Assembly (NCBI GenBank): GCA_012727965.1
Contig: JAAYFZ010000227.1
Coordinates: 1-25,509, forward strand
Length of the DNA stretch: 25,509 bases
Reading direction: 5' to 3'
Source of the DNA: Clostridiaceae bacterium
GTDB lineage: Bacteria > Bacillota > Clostridia > Saccharofermentanales > UBA5734
Under the pieces are notes generated by a model. It was not told the DNA's origin. It searched no databases and saw nothing but the letters and a program-made list of their open reading frames with translations. Position numbers and translations under genes: made by a program. Positions within the stretch are counted from its first letter, which is position 1. Every line of letters starts with the position of its first letter. Below are positions 1 through 8,043 of this stretch, piece after piece.

Positions 1-20
1 CATTTATATACCCTCTCAAT

Positions 21-49
21 TTATTGCTTTTTTTATTTTACACTATAAT
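21..49 (+). promoter_or_regulatory. Possible promoter of the M23 peptidase gene
   Basis: A perfect -10 box TATAAT lies at 44-49, 37 bases before the chosen ATG at 87. The -35 region is poor: TTATTG at 21-26 with a 17-base spacer is the best match. The flanking DNA is very A+T rich. The -10 is seen directly; calling it a promoter is inference. Confidence 0.35.
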
Positions 50-86
50 GTGCGATGTGTATTCTTGTACCTCGAAAGGAGACGCT

Positions 87-1046
87 ATGCAGAAGCGTTG
101 GTCCATAGCTGGCAAAACAGCTGTCAGAACAGTTAACAGGCGGCTTATATGGCTGCACAAGTATAAAAAACCACTAATTGCTGTTGCTTTGATCATAACT
201 ATAGCATCAGCTTCATCCGTCGGATACCTGGCTGCGACCAGAGATCCTGCAGGTGTAGCCGCTGAAATGGTCAGAACAGAGGCCAACTCAGGTGACGCAT
301 CTGGTCTTCAATCTCTAAATGAAGCATTAAACAGAGATGAACAACTATGCGAAACTATAGAGAAGATTAATCTTCAGGAAGAGCTTGATCAAGAAAAAGC
401 AAAAGCTGAAGAACTTAATGACGCTCTTGAATCCAAGGAAAATGAAATGAATCAGCTTGAGGACACGATTCTCAACGCTTTGATGAGTAATCTTAATACT
501 CAAATGATCTCACGTTCAAGTGGTTCCGTTTCATCTTATGCTGAAGAAGCCAGAAACCTCATTTCGCTTCAGAATAAACTTGAAAACTTCAAACAGACGC
601 CTGAGGCTCAAGAAATTGACCTAACGGAGTATGAAGCCACTATTAGAAACAAACTTGACTATTTGCCTACAAAAAAACCATCATCTGGCTCATTAAGAGG
701 TTATGGTTCGAGAAGGCACCCTGTCTTTGGTTACTACCATTTTCATCCGGCAGTTGATATGACTAGTCCGACAGGCACACCAATTTACGCCGCAGGAGCT
801 GGAACTGTTGCAACAGCAACATATGGACGTACTCAAGGCAACTATATAGTAATCAATCATGGCAACGGATTCACGACGGTGTATATGCATTGCAGCAAAC
901 TGAACGTAAGTGCCGGACAGAAGGTCCAGAAGGGCGATCTGATCGGCAAAGTCGGAAGCACAGGTACTTCGACCGGTTCTCATTTGCATTTTGAAATCAG
1001 ACTCTATGGAGAGCCCCTTAACCCAACAACAATGATAATGCAATAA
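87..1046 (+). CDS. Membrane-anchored M23 family metallopeptidase (murein hydrolase)
   Basis: Predicted 319-residue zinc endopeptidase that cuts peptidoglycan cross-bridges or stem peptides outside the membrane. A basic N-terminus is followed by one hydrophobic segment at about residues 28-50, used as a signal anchor. A Glu/Lys-rich coiled coil covers roughly residues 95-130, and a C-terminal LytM/M23 domain about 205-319. The zinc ligands of the family are present: HPAVD (H220, D224) and HLHFE (H299, H301), so the enzyme should be active, unlike EnvC-type activators. The ATG at 87 is preferred to an in-frame start at 24 because AAAGGAG at 74-80 sits six bases upstream. A class A penicillin-binding protein follows on the same strand after a terminator, which suggests linked wall synthesis and remodelling. 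Exact bond specificity cannot be read from sequence. Confidence 0.9.
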   Translation: MQKRWSIAGKTAVRTVNRRLIWLHKYKKPLIAVALIITIASASSVGYLAATRDPAGVAAEMVRTEANSGDASGLQSLNEALNRDEQLCETIEKINLQEELDQEKAKAEELNDALESKENEMNQLEDTILNALMSNLNTQMISRSSGSVSSYAEEARNLISLQNKLENFKQTPEAQEIDLTEYEATIRNKLDYLPTKKPSSGSLRGYGSRRHPVFGYYHFHPAVDMTSPTGTPIYAAGAGTVATATYGRTQGNYIVINHGNGFTTVYMHCSKLNVSAGQKVQKGDLIGKVGSTGTSTGSHLHFEIRLYGEPLNPTTMIMQ

Positions 1047-1065
1047 GCTTACATGTTAACAAGAG

Positions 1066-1088
1066 GAGGGGTTAGTACCCCTCTTTTA
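1066..1088 (+). terminator. Rho-independent terminator after the M23 peptidase
   Basis: GAGGGG (1066-1071), loop TTAGTA, CCCCTC (1078-1083), then TTTTA. It lies 20 bases past the peptidase stop and ends 40 bases before the penicillin-binding protein start, so it separates or attenuates transcription between the two genes. The G-rich arm could also look like a ribosome binding site, but no start codon follows at a suitable distance. Confidence 0.75.
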
Positions 1089-1127
1089 TAATTGCTGGTT
1101 TATTATACTGGCAAAAGGAGTGCTCAG

Positions 1128-3431
1128 GTGGCAGATATCAACAATAAAAACAATAGTTATGCTCCACCGCCACGGCGCAGATCCGATCAGGCGGTAAAAA
1201 GAGAGCTTAAGCATAGAATCAAAGGTAAACCGACTCATAGCGGAGCAATTATGGGATTAACCAGATTGCTCGGAGTGTCCTTCGGCAAAGCTCTTGGTCT
1301 GATAGTTATAATCGTAGCAATTATGGGCTTTCTTGTCGGCGGCCTCGGTTTTGGCATGCTAATAGGTTATATTTCAACTGCCCAGCCTATAGTTGTTAAC
1401 CAAATAAAAAACACTAATGAAGTTTCTCGAATTCTTGATCAAAACAAGGAAGATATAGCTATTCTTACTGGCTCACAGAATATCAATCGTGAGTTTGTGA
1501 CTTTTTCCGCTGTCGAAGATACATATATAGACGAAGCGTTCAAAGCAATCGAGGATGAGCGATTCGACGAGCATATAGGTATTGATCCCAGACGTATCGG
1601 CAGTGCCGTACTGTCCGCTCTTTCAAACGGCGGAGCAGCTACACACGGCGGCTCTACTATCACTCAGCAGACAGTTAAGATGATATCAGGTGCCGACCAG
1701 ATTTCAGCACAACGCAAGATTCAGGAATGGTTCAATGCAATCGAACTTGAGAAGCAAAAATCCAAGGACGAAATCATGGAGCTATATATAAATCTCGTGC
1801 CTATGGGAAACAGCTATGTGGGCATTCAGTCCGCATCCAAAGCTTATTTCGACAAGGAAGCTGCTCAGCTAAATCTAACTGAGTGTGCTTTTCTAGCTGG
1901 TGTTCCCAATCGGCCATCCACTTATAACCCCTTAACTGAAAACGGCAGGCGAAATGCTCTTCGTCGTATGCGTATTGTACTCAGTAAAATGTATGAGCTT
2001 GGTATGATATCTGAAAGCGAATATGAAGAAGCTCTGGACACTGAAATTATATTCCGTAATACACCAATGAAAGTTTCACCCAATCAGGTCAATTCATATT
2101 TCGTTGATTACATTATCCAAACAGTTATAAATGACCTTGTCGAGAGACGCGGCTATAGTGAGCAGATGGCATCGCTTGCTGTCTATAATCATGGCTTGAC
2201 GATTGAAACCACATTGGACCCTTCCATACAGGGAAAAGTTGAAGAGGTTTTCAAGACACAGGAATACTTCTCATCGAACCCAGCTGCACTCAGTCATCTG
2301 CCTAGTGGGCCACAGGGCTCTATAGTTGTCGTTGACAATCTGAAAAATCCAGGTCAGATAAAAGCGATGGTCGGCGGCTATGGTGAGAAAACGGCCAACT
2401 TCGTCTTGAATCGTGCGACATCGGCAAGGAGACAGCCTGGATCAAGTATTAAGCCGCTTAATGTATATGGACCCGCACTCGATACGGGTAAAATTACAGC
2501 CGCCTCAATCGTTTCAGACAAGCCTGTTTATTTAAACCCTCATGACCCGACAGAAGTATATCCTAAAAATGCTGATCTCGGCTATTTGGGCAATATAACC
2601 CTAAGAAGAGCTGTTGAGATGTCAAGAAATACCATTGCCGCTCAGGTTCTGGTCGATGTTATCGGTTTTGACACTTCCTTAAGCTACCTGCATCAGGTTG
2701 GCATTAACAGCCAGGACAAACTGGTAAGCTCTGCTATGGGCGCACTGACCTATGGTGTTACAACCATGGAGATGGCTGGAGCCTACTCGACTTTTGCCAA
2801 TAATGGTTTTTATACAGAACCCTATATGTATACAAGGGTTTTGGATTATGATGGTAATGTTTTGCTTGAGAATAGACCAGAATTTGTAGAGGTCTATAAG
2901 CCTGAAACAGCCTTTGTATTGACTGATATATTGAAGGGCGTTCTTACACGAGGTACAGCTGGTGGGTATTCACTCAATAATATGACAGCCGCAGGCAAAA
3001 CAGGCACAACCGATAATAATATCGATAAGTGGTTTTGTGGCTATACTCCTTATTACACAGCTGCTGTTTGGTACGGTTTTGATAATGAATTCGGCAGAAG
3101 AACCGAAATTATACAAACCGATAGAAGCAATGCAATTAAGATCTGGCAGGCATCGATGAATGCAATTCATGAAGGCCTTGAGCCCATAGACTTCGTCAAA
3201 CCGGAAACTGTGACTAGTGCCACGATCTGCAAGGATTCCGGTATGATTGCCGGCCCGGATTGTCCTAATCAACAGGGAGAGTATTTTATACCAGGAGTCT
3301 TGCTTAATCCAAAAGAACCATGCAATCTGCATTTGCCGGCTCCAGAGCCTGAAGTGACTGATCCTACTGTGCCCGGCACACCCGGGCAGCCTGCTGTTGT
3401 CGACCAGGCAGCACTTCCTCCGGTTGGCTGA
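1128..3431 (+). CDS. Class A (bifunctional) penicillin-binding protein, PBP1A type
   Basis: Predicted 767-residue peptidoglycan glycosyltransferase and DD-transpeptidase. After a basic cytoplasmic tail comes one long hydrophobic membrane segment (about 54-80), then the GT51 domain with EDERF (catalytic Glu, near 140) and GGSTITQQ (near 174). The transpeptidase domain has all three active-site boxes: SSIK (Ser439, Lys442), SRN at 499 and KTGT at 624. The tail is rich in Pro and Val. GTG at 1128 is chosen because AAAGGAG at 1114-1120 stands seven bases ahead; an in-frame TTG at 1092 overlaps a -10-like TATAAT and has no binding site. It follows a murein hydrolase gene and converges on proB with 36 bases between the stops. 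Length and motif order are normal for the family. Confidence 0.93.
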   Translation: MADINNKNNSYAPPPRRRSDQAVKRELKHRIKGKPTHSGAIMGLTRLLGVSFGKALGLIVIIVAIMGFLVGGLGFGMLIGYISTAQPIVVNQIKNTNEVSRILDQNKEDIAILTGSQNINREFVTFSAVEDTYIDEAFKAIEDERFDEHIGIDPRRIGSAVLSALSNGGAATHGGSTITQQTVKMISGADQISAQRKIQEWFNAIELEKQKSKDEIMELYINLVPMGNSYVGIQSASKAYFDKEAAQLNLTECAFLAGVPNRPSTYNPLTENGRRNALRRMRIVLSKMYELGMISESEYEEALDTEIIFRNTPMKVSPNQVNSYFVDYIIQTVINDLVERRGYSEQMASLAVYNHGLTIETTLDPSIQGKVEEVFKTQEYFSSNPAALSHLPSGPQGSIVVVDNLKNPGQIKAMVGGYGEKTANFVLNRATSARRQPGSSIKPLNVYGPALDTGKITAASIVSDKPVYLNPHDPTEVYPKNADLGYLGNITLRRAVEMSRNTIAAQVLVDVIGFDTSLSYLHQVGINSQDKLVSSAMGALTYGVTTMEMAGAYSTFANNGFYTEPYMYTRVLDYDGNVLLENRPEFVEVYKPETAFVLTDILKGVLTRGTAGGYSLNNMTAAGKTGTTDNNIDKWFCGYTPYYTAAVWYGFDNEFGRRTEIIQTDRSNAIKIWQASMNAIHEGLEPIDFVKPETVTSATICKDSGMIAGPDCPNQQGEYFIPGVLLNPKEPCNLHLPAPEPEVTDPTVPGTPGQPAVVDQAALPPVG

Positions 3432-3467
3432 TTAATTAGGTGTGGCTGCGGTAGCGAAAGTGATAAC

Positions 3468-4292
3468 TTATTCGCCAATCGCAGCAAACATTGTACCTTT
3501 ATTCTTACCATCAGCTATATCATCAATTATATGCGGAACTGATCCATTGGCTATTATGGCGTCAAGACCTGCCACTGTTGCAATTCTGGCGGCAAGTATT
3601 TTGCTGCGCATACCGCCGGTGCCTCTTTTGCTGCCGGCCGCTCCTGCACTGGCTTCGATCTCATCAGTAATCTCAGGTACATAGGAGACAAAGACAGCCT
3701 CAGGATTAAGGCGAGGATCACAGTCGTAGAGGCCGTCAATGTCTGTCAACATTATTAACAAGTCTGCATCAAGCAAAACCGCAACTATTGCTGAGAGGGT
3801 ATCATTATCCCCAAATGTTCCATTATGATAAATTTCTCGTGTAGAAACTGTGTCGTTCTCGTTGACAACCGGGATGATCTCCATTTCCAGAAGTGCTTCA
3901 AATGTATTAACGATATTAGTTCTGGTTTCTTCATCATCGATATCATCTTTTGTCAGCAGCACTTGTCCAACCGTATAGCTGTAATCTGACATAAGCCTGC
4001 TGTACATATTCATGAGCTCACACTGGCCAACGGCCGCAATTGCCTGCTTACGCCTTATGGAAGCTGGTTTTTCAGGCATGCGCAGTTTACCGACCCCTAC
4101 GCCGATAGCACCCGACGAAACCAGGACAACCTGCTTGCCCCGGTTCATTAGATTAGCAACTGATCTGCAGAGCTGATCCATATTTGTCAGGTTTATTCTG
4201 CCATTATCGTAAGTTAGAGTAGATGTACCAATTTTGATAACTACTCGCTTGGCCTGTTTAATCTTTTCACGCAGAGTCTGCTGTGCAACCAT
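3468..4292 (-). CDS. proB: Glutamate 5-kinase, short form without PUA domain
   Basis: Cytosolic kinase that phosphorylates the gamma-carboxylate of glutamate with ATP, the first step of proline synthesis. The 274 residues form only the amino acid kinase domain: KIGTSTL near the N-terminus, SSGAIGVG, NENDTVS, FGDNDTLSA, LTDIDGLYD, and GTGGMRSK as the late nucleotide/phosphate-binding loop. The C-terminal PUA domain of the E. coli enzyme is absent, as in many shorter bacterial homologues. The ATG at 4292 follows GAGGTGA at a normal distance. No proA or proC lies in the window, so the rest of the pathway must be elsewhere. It converges on the penicillin-binding protein with only 36 bases between stops, and I see no clear terminator there. 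Confidence 0.92.
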   Translation of the reverse strand: MVAQQTLREKIKQAKRVVIKIGTSTLTYDNGRINLTNMDQLCRSVANLMNRGKQVVLVSSGAIGVGVGKLRMPEKPASIRRKQAIAAVGQCELMNMYSRLMSDYSYTVGQVLLTKDDIDDEETRTNIVNTFEALLEMEIIPVVNENDTVSTREIYHNGTFGDNDTLSAIVAVLLDADLLIMLTDIDGLYDCDPRLNPEAVFVSYVPEITDEIEASAGAAGSKRGTGGMRSKILAARIATVAGLDAIIANGSVPHIIDDIADGKNKGTMFAAIGE

Positions 4293-4310
4293 GCCGATTC
4301 ACCTCACTGT

Positions 4311-4351
4311 TATTCTCGAAATAGAATAGCGTGACTCAGCTAAAAAAGCAA
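4311..4351 (-). promoter_or_regulatory. Likely proB promoter, -10 inside an inverted repeat
   Basis: Read on the minus strand, TTGCTT (4351-4346) and TATTCT (4328-4323) are separated by exactly 17 bases and lie about 31 bases before the proB ATG. The -10 is one arm of a perfect inverted repeat, TATTCT (4311-4316), six bases, AGAATA (4323-4328). A wider pair, AGCTAAAA/TTTTAGCT, overlaps the -35 and further upstream DNA. The repeat may be an operator or just A+T-rich symmetry. Confidence 0.5.
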
Positions 4352-4441
4352 TAATGAGCTGATTTTAGCTTCCTATACTAATACTTTTGAAATAATTTTC
4401 TCAATGTAGTTTATTTAATACAATTTATTCTCAAAATATGT

Positions 4442-4471
4442 TTGACACATTGTCAAAGAGATAGTTATAAT
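4442..4471 (+). promoter_or_regulatory. Promoter of the XRE-cupin regulator / pot operon
   Basis: A perfect -35 TTGACA (4442-4447) and a perfect -10 TATAAT (4466-4471) with an 18-base spacer (TTATAA at 17 bases is also possible). The -35 is embedded in a perfect 7-3-7 inverted repeat, TTTGACA-CAT-TGTCAAA (4441-4457), so a dimeric protein bound there would mask it. The untranslated leader would be about 85 bases long. Confidence 0.7.
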
Positions 4472-4481
4472 TGCAATTGTT

Positions 4482-4508
4482 GTTTAGTATAACTAAACTA
4501 TAAGTTTA
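4482..4508 (+). promoter_or_regulatory. Two overlapping inverted repeats, probable operator of the pot operon
   Basis: GTTTAGT-ATA-ACTAAAC (4482-4498) is a perfect 7-3-7 inverted repeat. It shares its right half with a second perfect one, TAAACT-ATA-AGTTTA (4494-4508). Both have an ATA centre and lie just downstream of the -10, overlapping the expected transcription start and early leader. This fits autoregulatory repression by the XRE-cupin protein encoded next; that assignment is inference from position and symmetry. Confidence 0.6.
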
Positions 4509-4562
4509 AAAGGTTTCAATTATACTGGTGGTTCCAGCAGACAAATTATGGGGTAAGATAAT

Positions 4563-5102
4563 ATGAATATCGGCGAGAAAATTAAATTTCTACGTCTTTC
4601 CAATCAACTTACACAGGAAGAGCTAGCAGACAGGTGTGAGCTTTCAAAAGGTTTTATCTCACAGCTTGAACGAAACATGACATCTCCATCTATTGCTACA
4701 CTTTACGATATCCTGGAGTGTTTAGGAACTGATCTGCCAGGATTTTTTCAGGAGCAGGCAGAAGTGAAAGTCGTATTCACAAGCGAGGATTTCGCGGTAA
4801 AAGAAGATATGGAGCTTAAGAGTTCAGTCTGCTGGCTGATACCAAACGCACAAAAAAATGAAATGGAGCCTATTTTAGTTACAATTGACCCAGGTGGTCA
4901 GACATACCCGGACAACCCTCATGAAGGCGAAGAATTCGGCTATGTTTTGGAAGGAAATATAACAATAGTTCTTGGCCAGCGAAAACTCAAAGCTAAAAAG
5001 GGTGAAAGCTTCATGATTAGTCCAGAGATGCCACACTATCTGGAAAACAAAGGCAAAAAACAAGCAAAAGTTCTCTGGATATCTACACCACCAAGTTTTT
5101 AA
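4563..5102 (+). CDS. XRE-family transcriptional regulator with C-terminal cupin domain
   Basis: 179-residue cytosolic regulator. Residues 1-60 form a helix-turn-helix of the Cro/C1 type (recognition region ELSKGFISQLER). Residues about 100-175 form a small cupin barrel: HEGEEFGYVLEG matches cupin motif 1, with H and E as likely metal or ligand contacts, and PEMPHYLEN matches motif 2. Proteins of this architecture, such as PuuR, often sense polyamines or related metabolites. Here the gene stands 48 bases ahead of potABCD on the same strand and behind a strong promoter with inverted repeats, so it most likely controls polyamine uptake and its own expression. The upstream GGGGTAAG is a weak ribosome binding site. 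The effector is not readable from the sequence. Confidence 0.88.
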   Translation: MNIGEKIKFLRLSNQLTQEELADRCELSKGFISQLERNMTSPSIATLYDILECLGTDLPGFFQEQAEVKVVFTSEDFAVKEDMELKSSVCWLIPNAQKNEMEPILVTIDPGGQTYPDNPHEGEEFGYVLEGNITIVLGQRKLKAKKGESFMISPEMPHYLENKGKKQAKVLWISTPPSF

Positions 5103-5116
5103 TATTTTGCATACTA

Positions 5117-5132
5117 TACTGTCATCACAGTA
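5117..5132 (+). promoter_or_regulatory. Inverted repeat between regulator gene and potA
   Basis: TACTGT-CATC-ACAGTA is a perfect 6-4-6 inverted repeat in the 48-base gap, ending eight bases before the AGGAGG binding site of potA. It could be a second regulator site, a weak RNA hairpin that tunes potA translation, or a processing site. It has no T tract, so it is not a standard terminator. Confidence 0.4.
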
Positions 5133-5150
5133 CTTATCATAGGAGGCATT

Positions 5151-6344
5151 ATGTTCAACAGTTTGAAAAAATCTCCATCAATAAAGAGTCAGGACGCAGC
5201 AAATGGCAAGAAAGGCCAACTGGCTGATTCAACTGGTTCATCACATATCATTGAATTGATCGACATCTGTAAATCCTATGGCGATACAAAAGTTCTAGAT
5301 GATATTACATTTTATATTCGCAATAATGAGTTTATTACCTTGCTAGGTCCGAGCGGCTGCGGCAAAACTACAACTTTGAGAATCCTAGCCGGTTTTGAAC
5401 AGCCGGACAGTGGTTCGGTCACTTTCGAAGATAATGATTTGCTTGTAGTTCCACCTTATCTACGCAAGGTTAATACTGTTTTTCAAAGATATGCGCTCTT
5501 CCCTCATTTGGATGTCAAAGACAATATTGCATTTGGACTAAAACTGCAGAAGCTTCCTGCATCAGAGATCGCTTCAAGAGTGGATCAGGCTCTGAAAATG
5601 GTTGACCTGAAAGGTTATGAAAATCGCTGGGTAGACCAGCTCTCAGGTGGTCAGATGCAGAGAATTGCTATTGCCCGAGCGATAGTTAACAAACCACAGG
5701 TCCTGCTTCTGGATGAACCATTAGGAGCTCTTGATCTCAAGATGAGAAAAGAAATGCAAATAGAGCTTAAACAGATGCAGCAGTCTCTGGGGATTACTTT
5801 TGTATATGTCACACATGATCAGGAAGAAGCATTGACGATGTCTGATACGATCATTGTAATGAAACAAGGACGTATTCAGCAGATTGGAACTCCTACAGAT
5901 ATCTATAATGAGCCGCGAAACGCTTTTGTTGCTGATTTTATTGGTGAGAGCAATATTTTGCCGGGCAGAATGACACAGGACTTCGAGGTTGACTTCTGTG
6001 GTCATAGCTTCGTCTGTGTTGATCCTCGTTTTGAACAAGAAGAAGTTGATGTTGTAATCAGACCAGAAGACATTCAGATAGTAAGCTCTGAGGGCAAAGC
6101 TCTTAGAGGTGTCGTCAGCTCAATAGTCTTCAAAGGTGTTCACTATGAGATGAATGTAGATACTGATAATTTCAGTTTCATGGTTCATAGTACTGATCCC
6201 GTCGACCCAGGTACAACGGTCGGTCTGCATTTCGATCCTGATGAGATTCATGTCATGGCCAAATCTGATTTTTCTCCTGATAGGATATTAACGATCAGCG
6301 ATCACGAAAATGATGAGATCTCGCATGAGGAGGTAACTTGGTAA
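5151..6344 (+). CDS. potA: Spermidine/putrescine ABC transporter ATP-binding protein
   Basis: 397-residue ATPase that powers polyamine import from the cytosolic face of the PotBC pore. In order: Walker A GPSGCGKT, Q-loop region, signature LSGGQMQRIAIARAI, Walker B VLLLDEPLGALD and H-loop VTHDQEEAL; the last ~120 residues are a TOBE-type regulatory domain. A hydrophilic N-terminal extension of about 33 residues precedes the usual start of the fold, making it slightly longer than most PotA. AGGAGG at 5141-5146 supports this ATG. The stop overlaps the potB start by one base (TAATG), consistent with translational coupling. The polyamine assignment rests on the complete ABCD set and on family resemblance of PotD. 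Confidence 0.92.
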   Translation: MFNSLKKSPSIKSQDAANGKKGQLADSTGSSHIIELIDICKSYGDTKVLDDITFYIRNNEFITLLGPSGCGKTTTLRILAGFEQPDSGSVTFEDNDLLVVPPYLRKVNTVFQRYALFPHLDVKDNIAFGLKLQKLPASEIASRVDQALKMVDLKGYENRWVDQLSGGQMQRIAIARAIVNKPQVLLLDEPLGALDLKMRKEMQIELKQMQQSLGITFVYVTHDQEEALTMSDTIIVMKQGRIQQIGTPTDIYNEPRNAFVADFIGESNILPGRMTQDFEVDFCGHSFVCVDPRFEQEEVDVVIRPEDIQIVSSEGKALRGVVSSIVFKGVHYEMNVDTDNFSFMVHSTDPVDPGTTVGLHFDPDEIHVMAKSDFSPDRILTISDHENDEISHEEVTW

Positions 6345-7246
6345 TGCGTATGCAGAAACTGGCAGCCCCCTACATCATCTGGATGGCTGTTTTCACCATA
6401 GCTCCTCTGCTGCTGGTTGCCTTTTACGCGTTTAGCGCATATGATGCAGCGGGCAATTTGTATTTCACTCTACAAGGTTTTCGTAGTATCTTCAGCACTG
6501 AGAGCACCGTAGCCCTCGATTTTTTGGGACTTAGCAGTATCTGGCATGTAGATCTGCAGGTACCGATATATATCAATGTATTTGCCAAATCACTGAGTTT
6601 GGCTTTGGTTAGTACGTTGATCTGTCTCGTTGCCGGATATCCCGCAGCTTATATTTTGGCCCAACGAAGCAAGGCAAAAAAGGGAAGCAGCTTCCTGCTT
6701 TTTCTATTTGTTCTGCCGATGTGGATGAACGCGCTTTTGAGAACTTATGCCTGGTTGGCATTACTTGAACCGAATGGCATAATTAACAGCTTCATAGGTA
6801 TTTTCGGCCTTGGTCCGGTTCAGTTTCTATATAATGATTTCGGCATTGGACTGGGCATGGTTTACAACTATTTGCCTTTTATGGTCCTGCCAATCCATTC
6901 GGTTCTCCTGAAAATTGACAGAAGCGTTGTGGAAGCAGCTGAAGACCTGGGTGCAAACAAGAAGCAGACTTTTTTGAAGGTCATATTTCCCCTGAGCCTG
7001 CCTGGAATCTTCTCCGGAATCAATATGGTATTCATGCCTGCAATGACAACTTTTCTCATTCCAGACCTGCTGGGCGGCGGAAGGTATCTATTGATAGGCA
7101 ACGCGATCGAGCGACAGTTTATGGTCTCACGCGACTATACCGTCGGTTCTGCTCTATCGATACTTCTGCTCGTATTTGTGCTTGCAAGTATGCGAGTCCT
7201 GACAAAATATGAGGAGGATAACGCAGGGGGAGGTGTTCTGGGATGA
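6344..7246 (+). CDS. potB: Spermidine/putrescine ABC transporter permease PotB
   Basis: 300-residue integral membrane protein with about six hydrophobic helices. The EAA loop that docks on the ATPase is clear: EAAEDLGANKKQTFLKV followed by FPLSLPGI. The ATG at 6344 overlaps the potA stop by one base and has GAGGAGG ten bases upstream; an earlier in-frame TTG at 6338 is too close to that site. The stop overlaps the potC start (ATGA at 7243-7246). It forms the membrane channel as a heterodimer with PotC. Confidence 0.92.
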   Translation: MRMQKLAAPYIIWMAVFTIAPLLLVAFYAFSAYDAAGNLYFTLQGFRSIFSTESTVALDFLGLSSIWHVDLQVPIYINVFAKSLSLALVSTLICLVAGYPAAYILAQRSKAKKGSSFLLFLFVLPMWMNALLRTYAWLALLEPNGIINSFIGIFGLGPVQFLYNDFGIGLGMVYNYLPFMVLPIHSVLLKIDRSVVEAAEDLGANKKQTFLKVIFPLSLPGIFSGINMVFMPAMTTFLIPDLLGGGRYLLIGNAIERQFMVSRDYTVGSALSILLLVFVLASMRVLTKYEEDNAGGGVLG

Positions 7247-8043
7247 AAAAGCTGCTGAAGAACGGCTATATGTTTCTGATTTTTGCCTTTCTCTATGCCC
7301 CTGTCGTTGTTTTGATCATTTTTTCCTTCAATGACGCCAAGTCCAGAGCTGTCTGGGGTGGTTTCACTCTGGATTGGTACCGGAAGCTCTTTCAAAATTC
7401 AGATATCTTAAGCGCGCTCAGAGTTACCCTTATCATAGCACTGCTGTCAGCGCTTATATCGACTTTTGTCGCCGCTATCACCTGTCTGGGTCTGCAATCA
7501 ATGAAACGTCGCCTACGCGGTGTTATCATGCAAGTAACCTATATACCTAATGTCAGTCCTGATTTGGTCACAGGTATTTCCTTGATGCTTCTATTCTTTT
7601 TTATCGGGCTTAAGACAGGTTTCCCGACACTGTTGATGGCACATATCGCATTCAATATACCTTATGCTATTCTCTCAATTTCGCCAAAATTCAAACAGCT
7701 CGACAAAAATATCTATGAGGCTGCACTCGATCTTGGCTGCAAACCTCATCAGGCAATTATCAAAGTAATTCTTCCCGAGATCATGCCTGGTATTGTAACA
7801 GCTCTTATCCTAACCTTCACACTATCTATCGATGATTTTGTCATCAGTTATTTCACCGCCGGCAATCAAATTTCAACGCTTGCAATCACGATATATTCAA
7901 TGGCCAGAAAAAGTGTTAATCCGCAGATAAATGCACTTTCAGCACTGATGTTTGTCACAGTTCTTATACTGTTGATAATTGTAAACATTCGTTCCGGCAA
8001 AGACTCTAAGGTCAAAGTCGGCACAAGAGGAGGGGACAAATAA
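7243..8043 (+). CDS. potC: Spermidine/putrescine ABC transporter permease PotC
   Basis: 266-residue second permease, about six membrane helices, with the EAA loop EAALDLGCKPHQAIIKV followed by LPEIMPGI. It starts inside the end of potB (ATGA overlap) and its TAA stop shares one base with the potD ATG, so potBCD are translationally linked. Size and topology are typical of PotC/YdcV-like permeases. Confidence 0.92.
   Translation: MKKLLKNGYMFLIFAFLYAPVVVLIIFSFNDAKSRAVWGGFTLDWYRKLFQNSDILSALRVTLIIALLSALISTFVAAITCLGLQSMKRRLRGVIMQVTYIPNVSPDLVTGISLMLLFFFIGLKTGFPTLLMAHIAFNIPYAILSISPKFKQLDKNIYEAALDLGCKPHQAIIKVILPEIMPGIVTALILTFTLSIDDFVISYFTAGNQISTLAITIYSMARKSVNPQINALSALMFVTVLILLIIVNIRSGKDSKVKVGTRGGDK

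Noticed and set aside
3442..3684. Plus-strand open frame of 80 codons
   Set aside because: Lies antisense to the conserved C-terminal part of proB, has low-complexity hydrophobic composition typical of a shadow frame and no binding site.
4293..4345. T-box or other amino-acid leader before proB
   Set aside because: The gap from likely transcription start to ATG is only about 30 bases, too short for a T-box.
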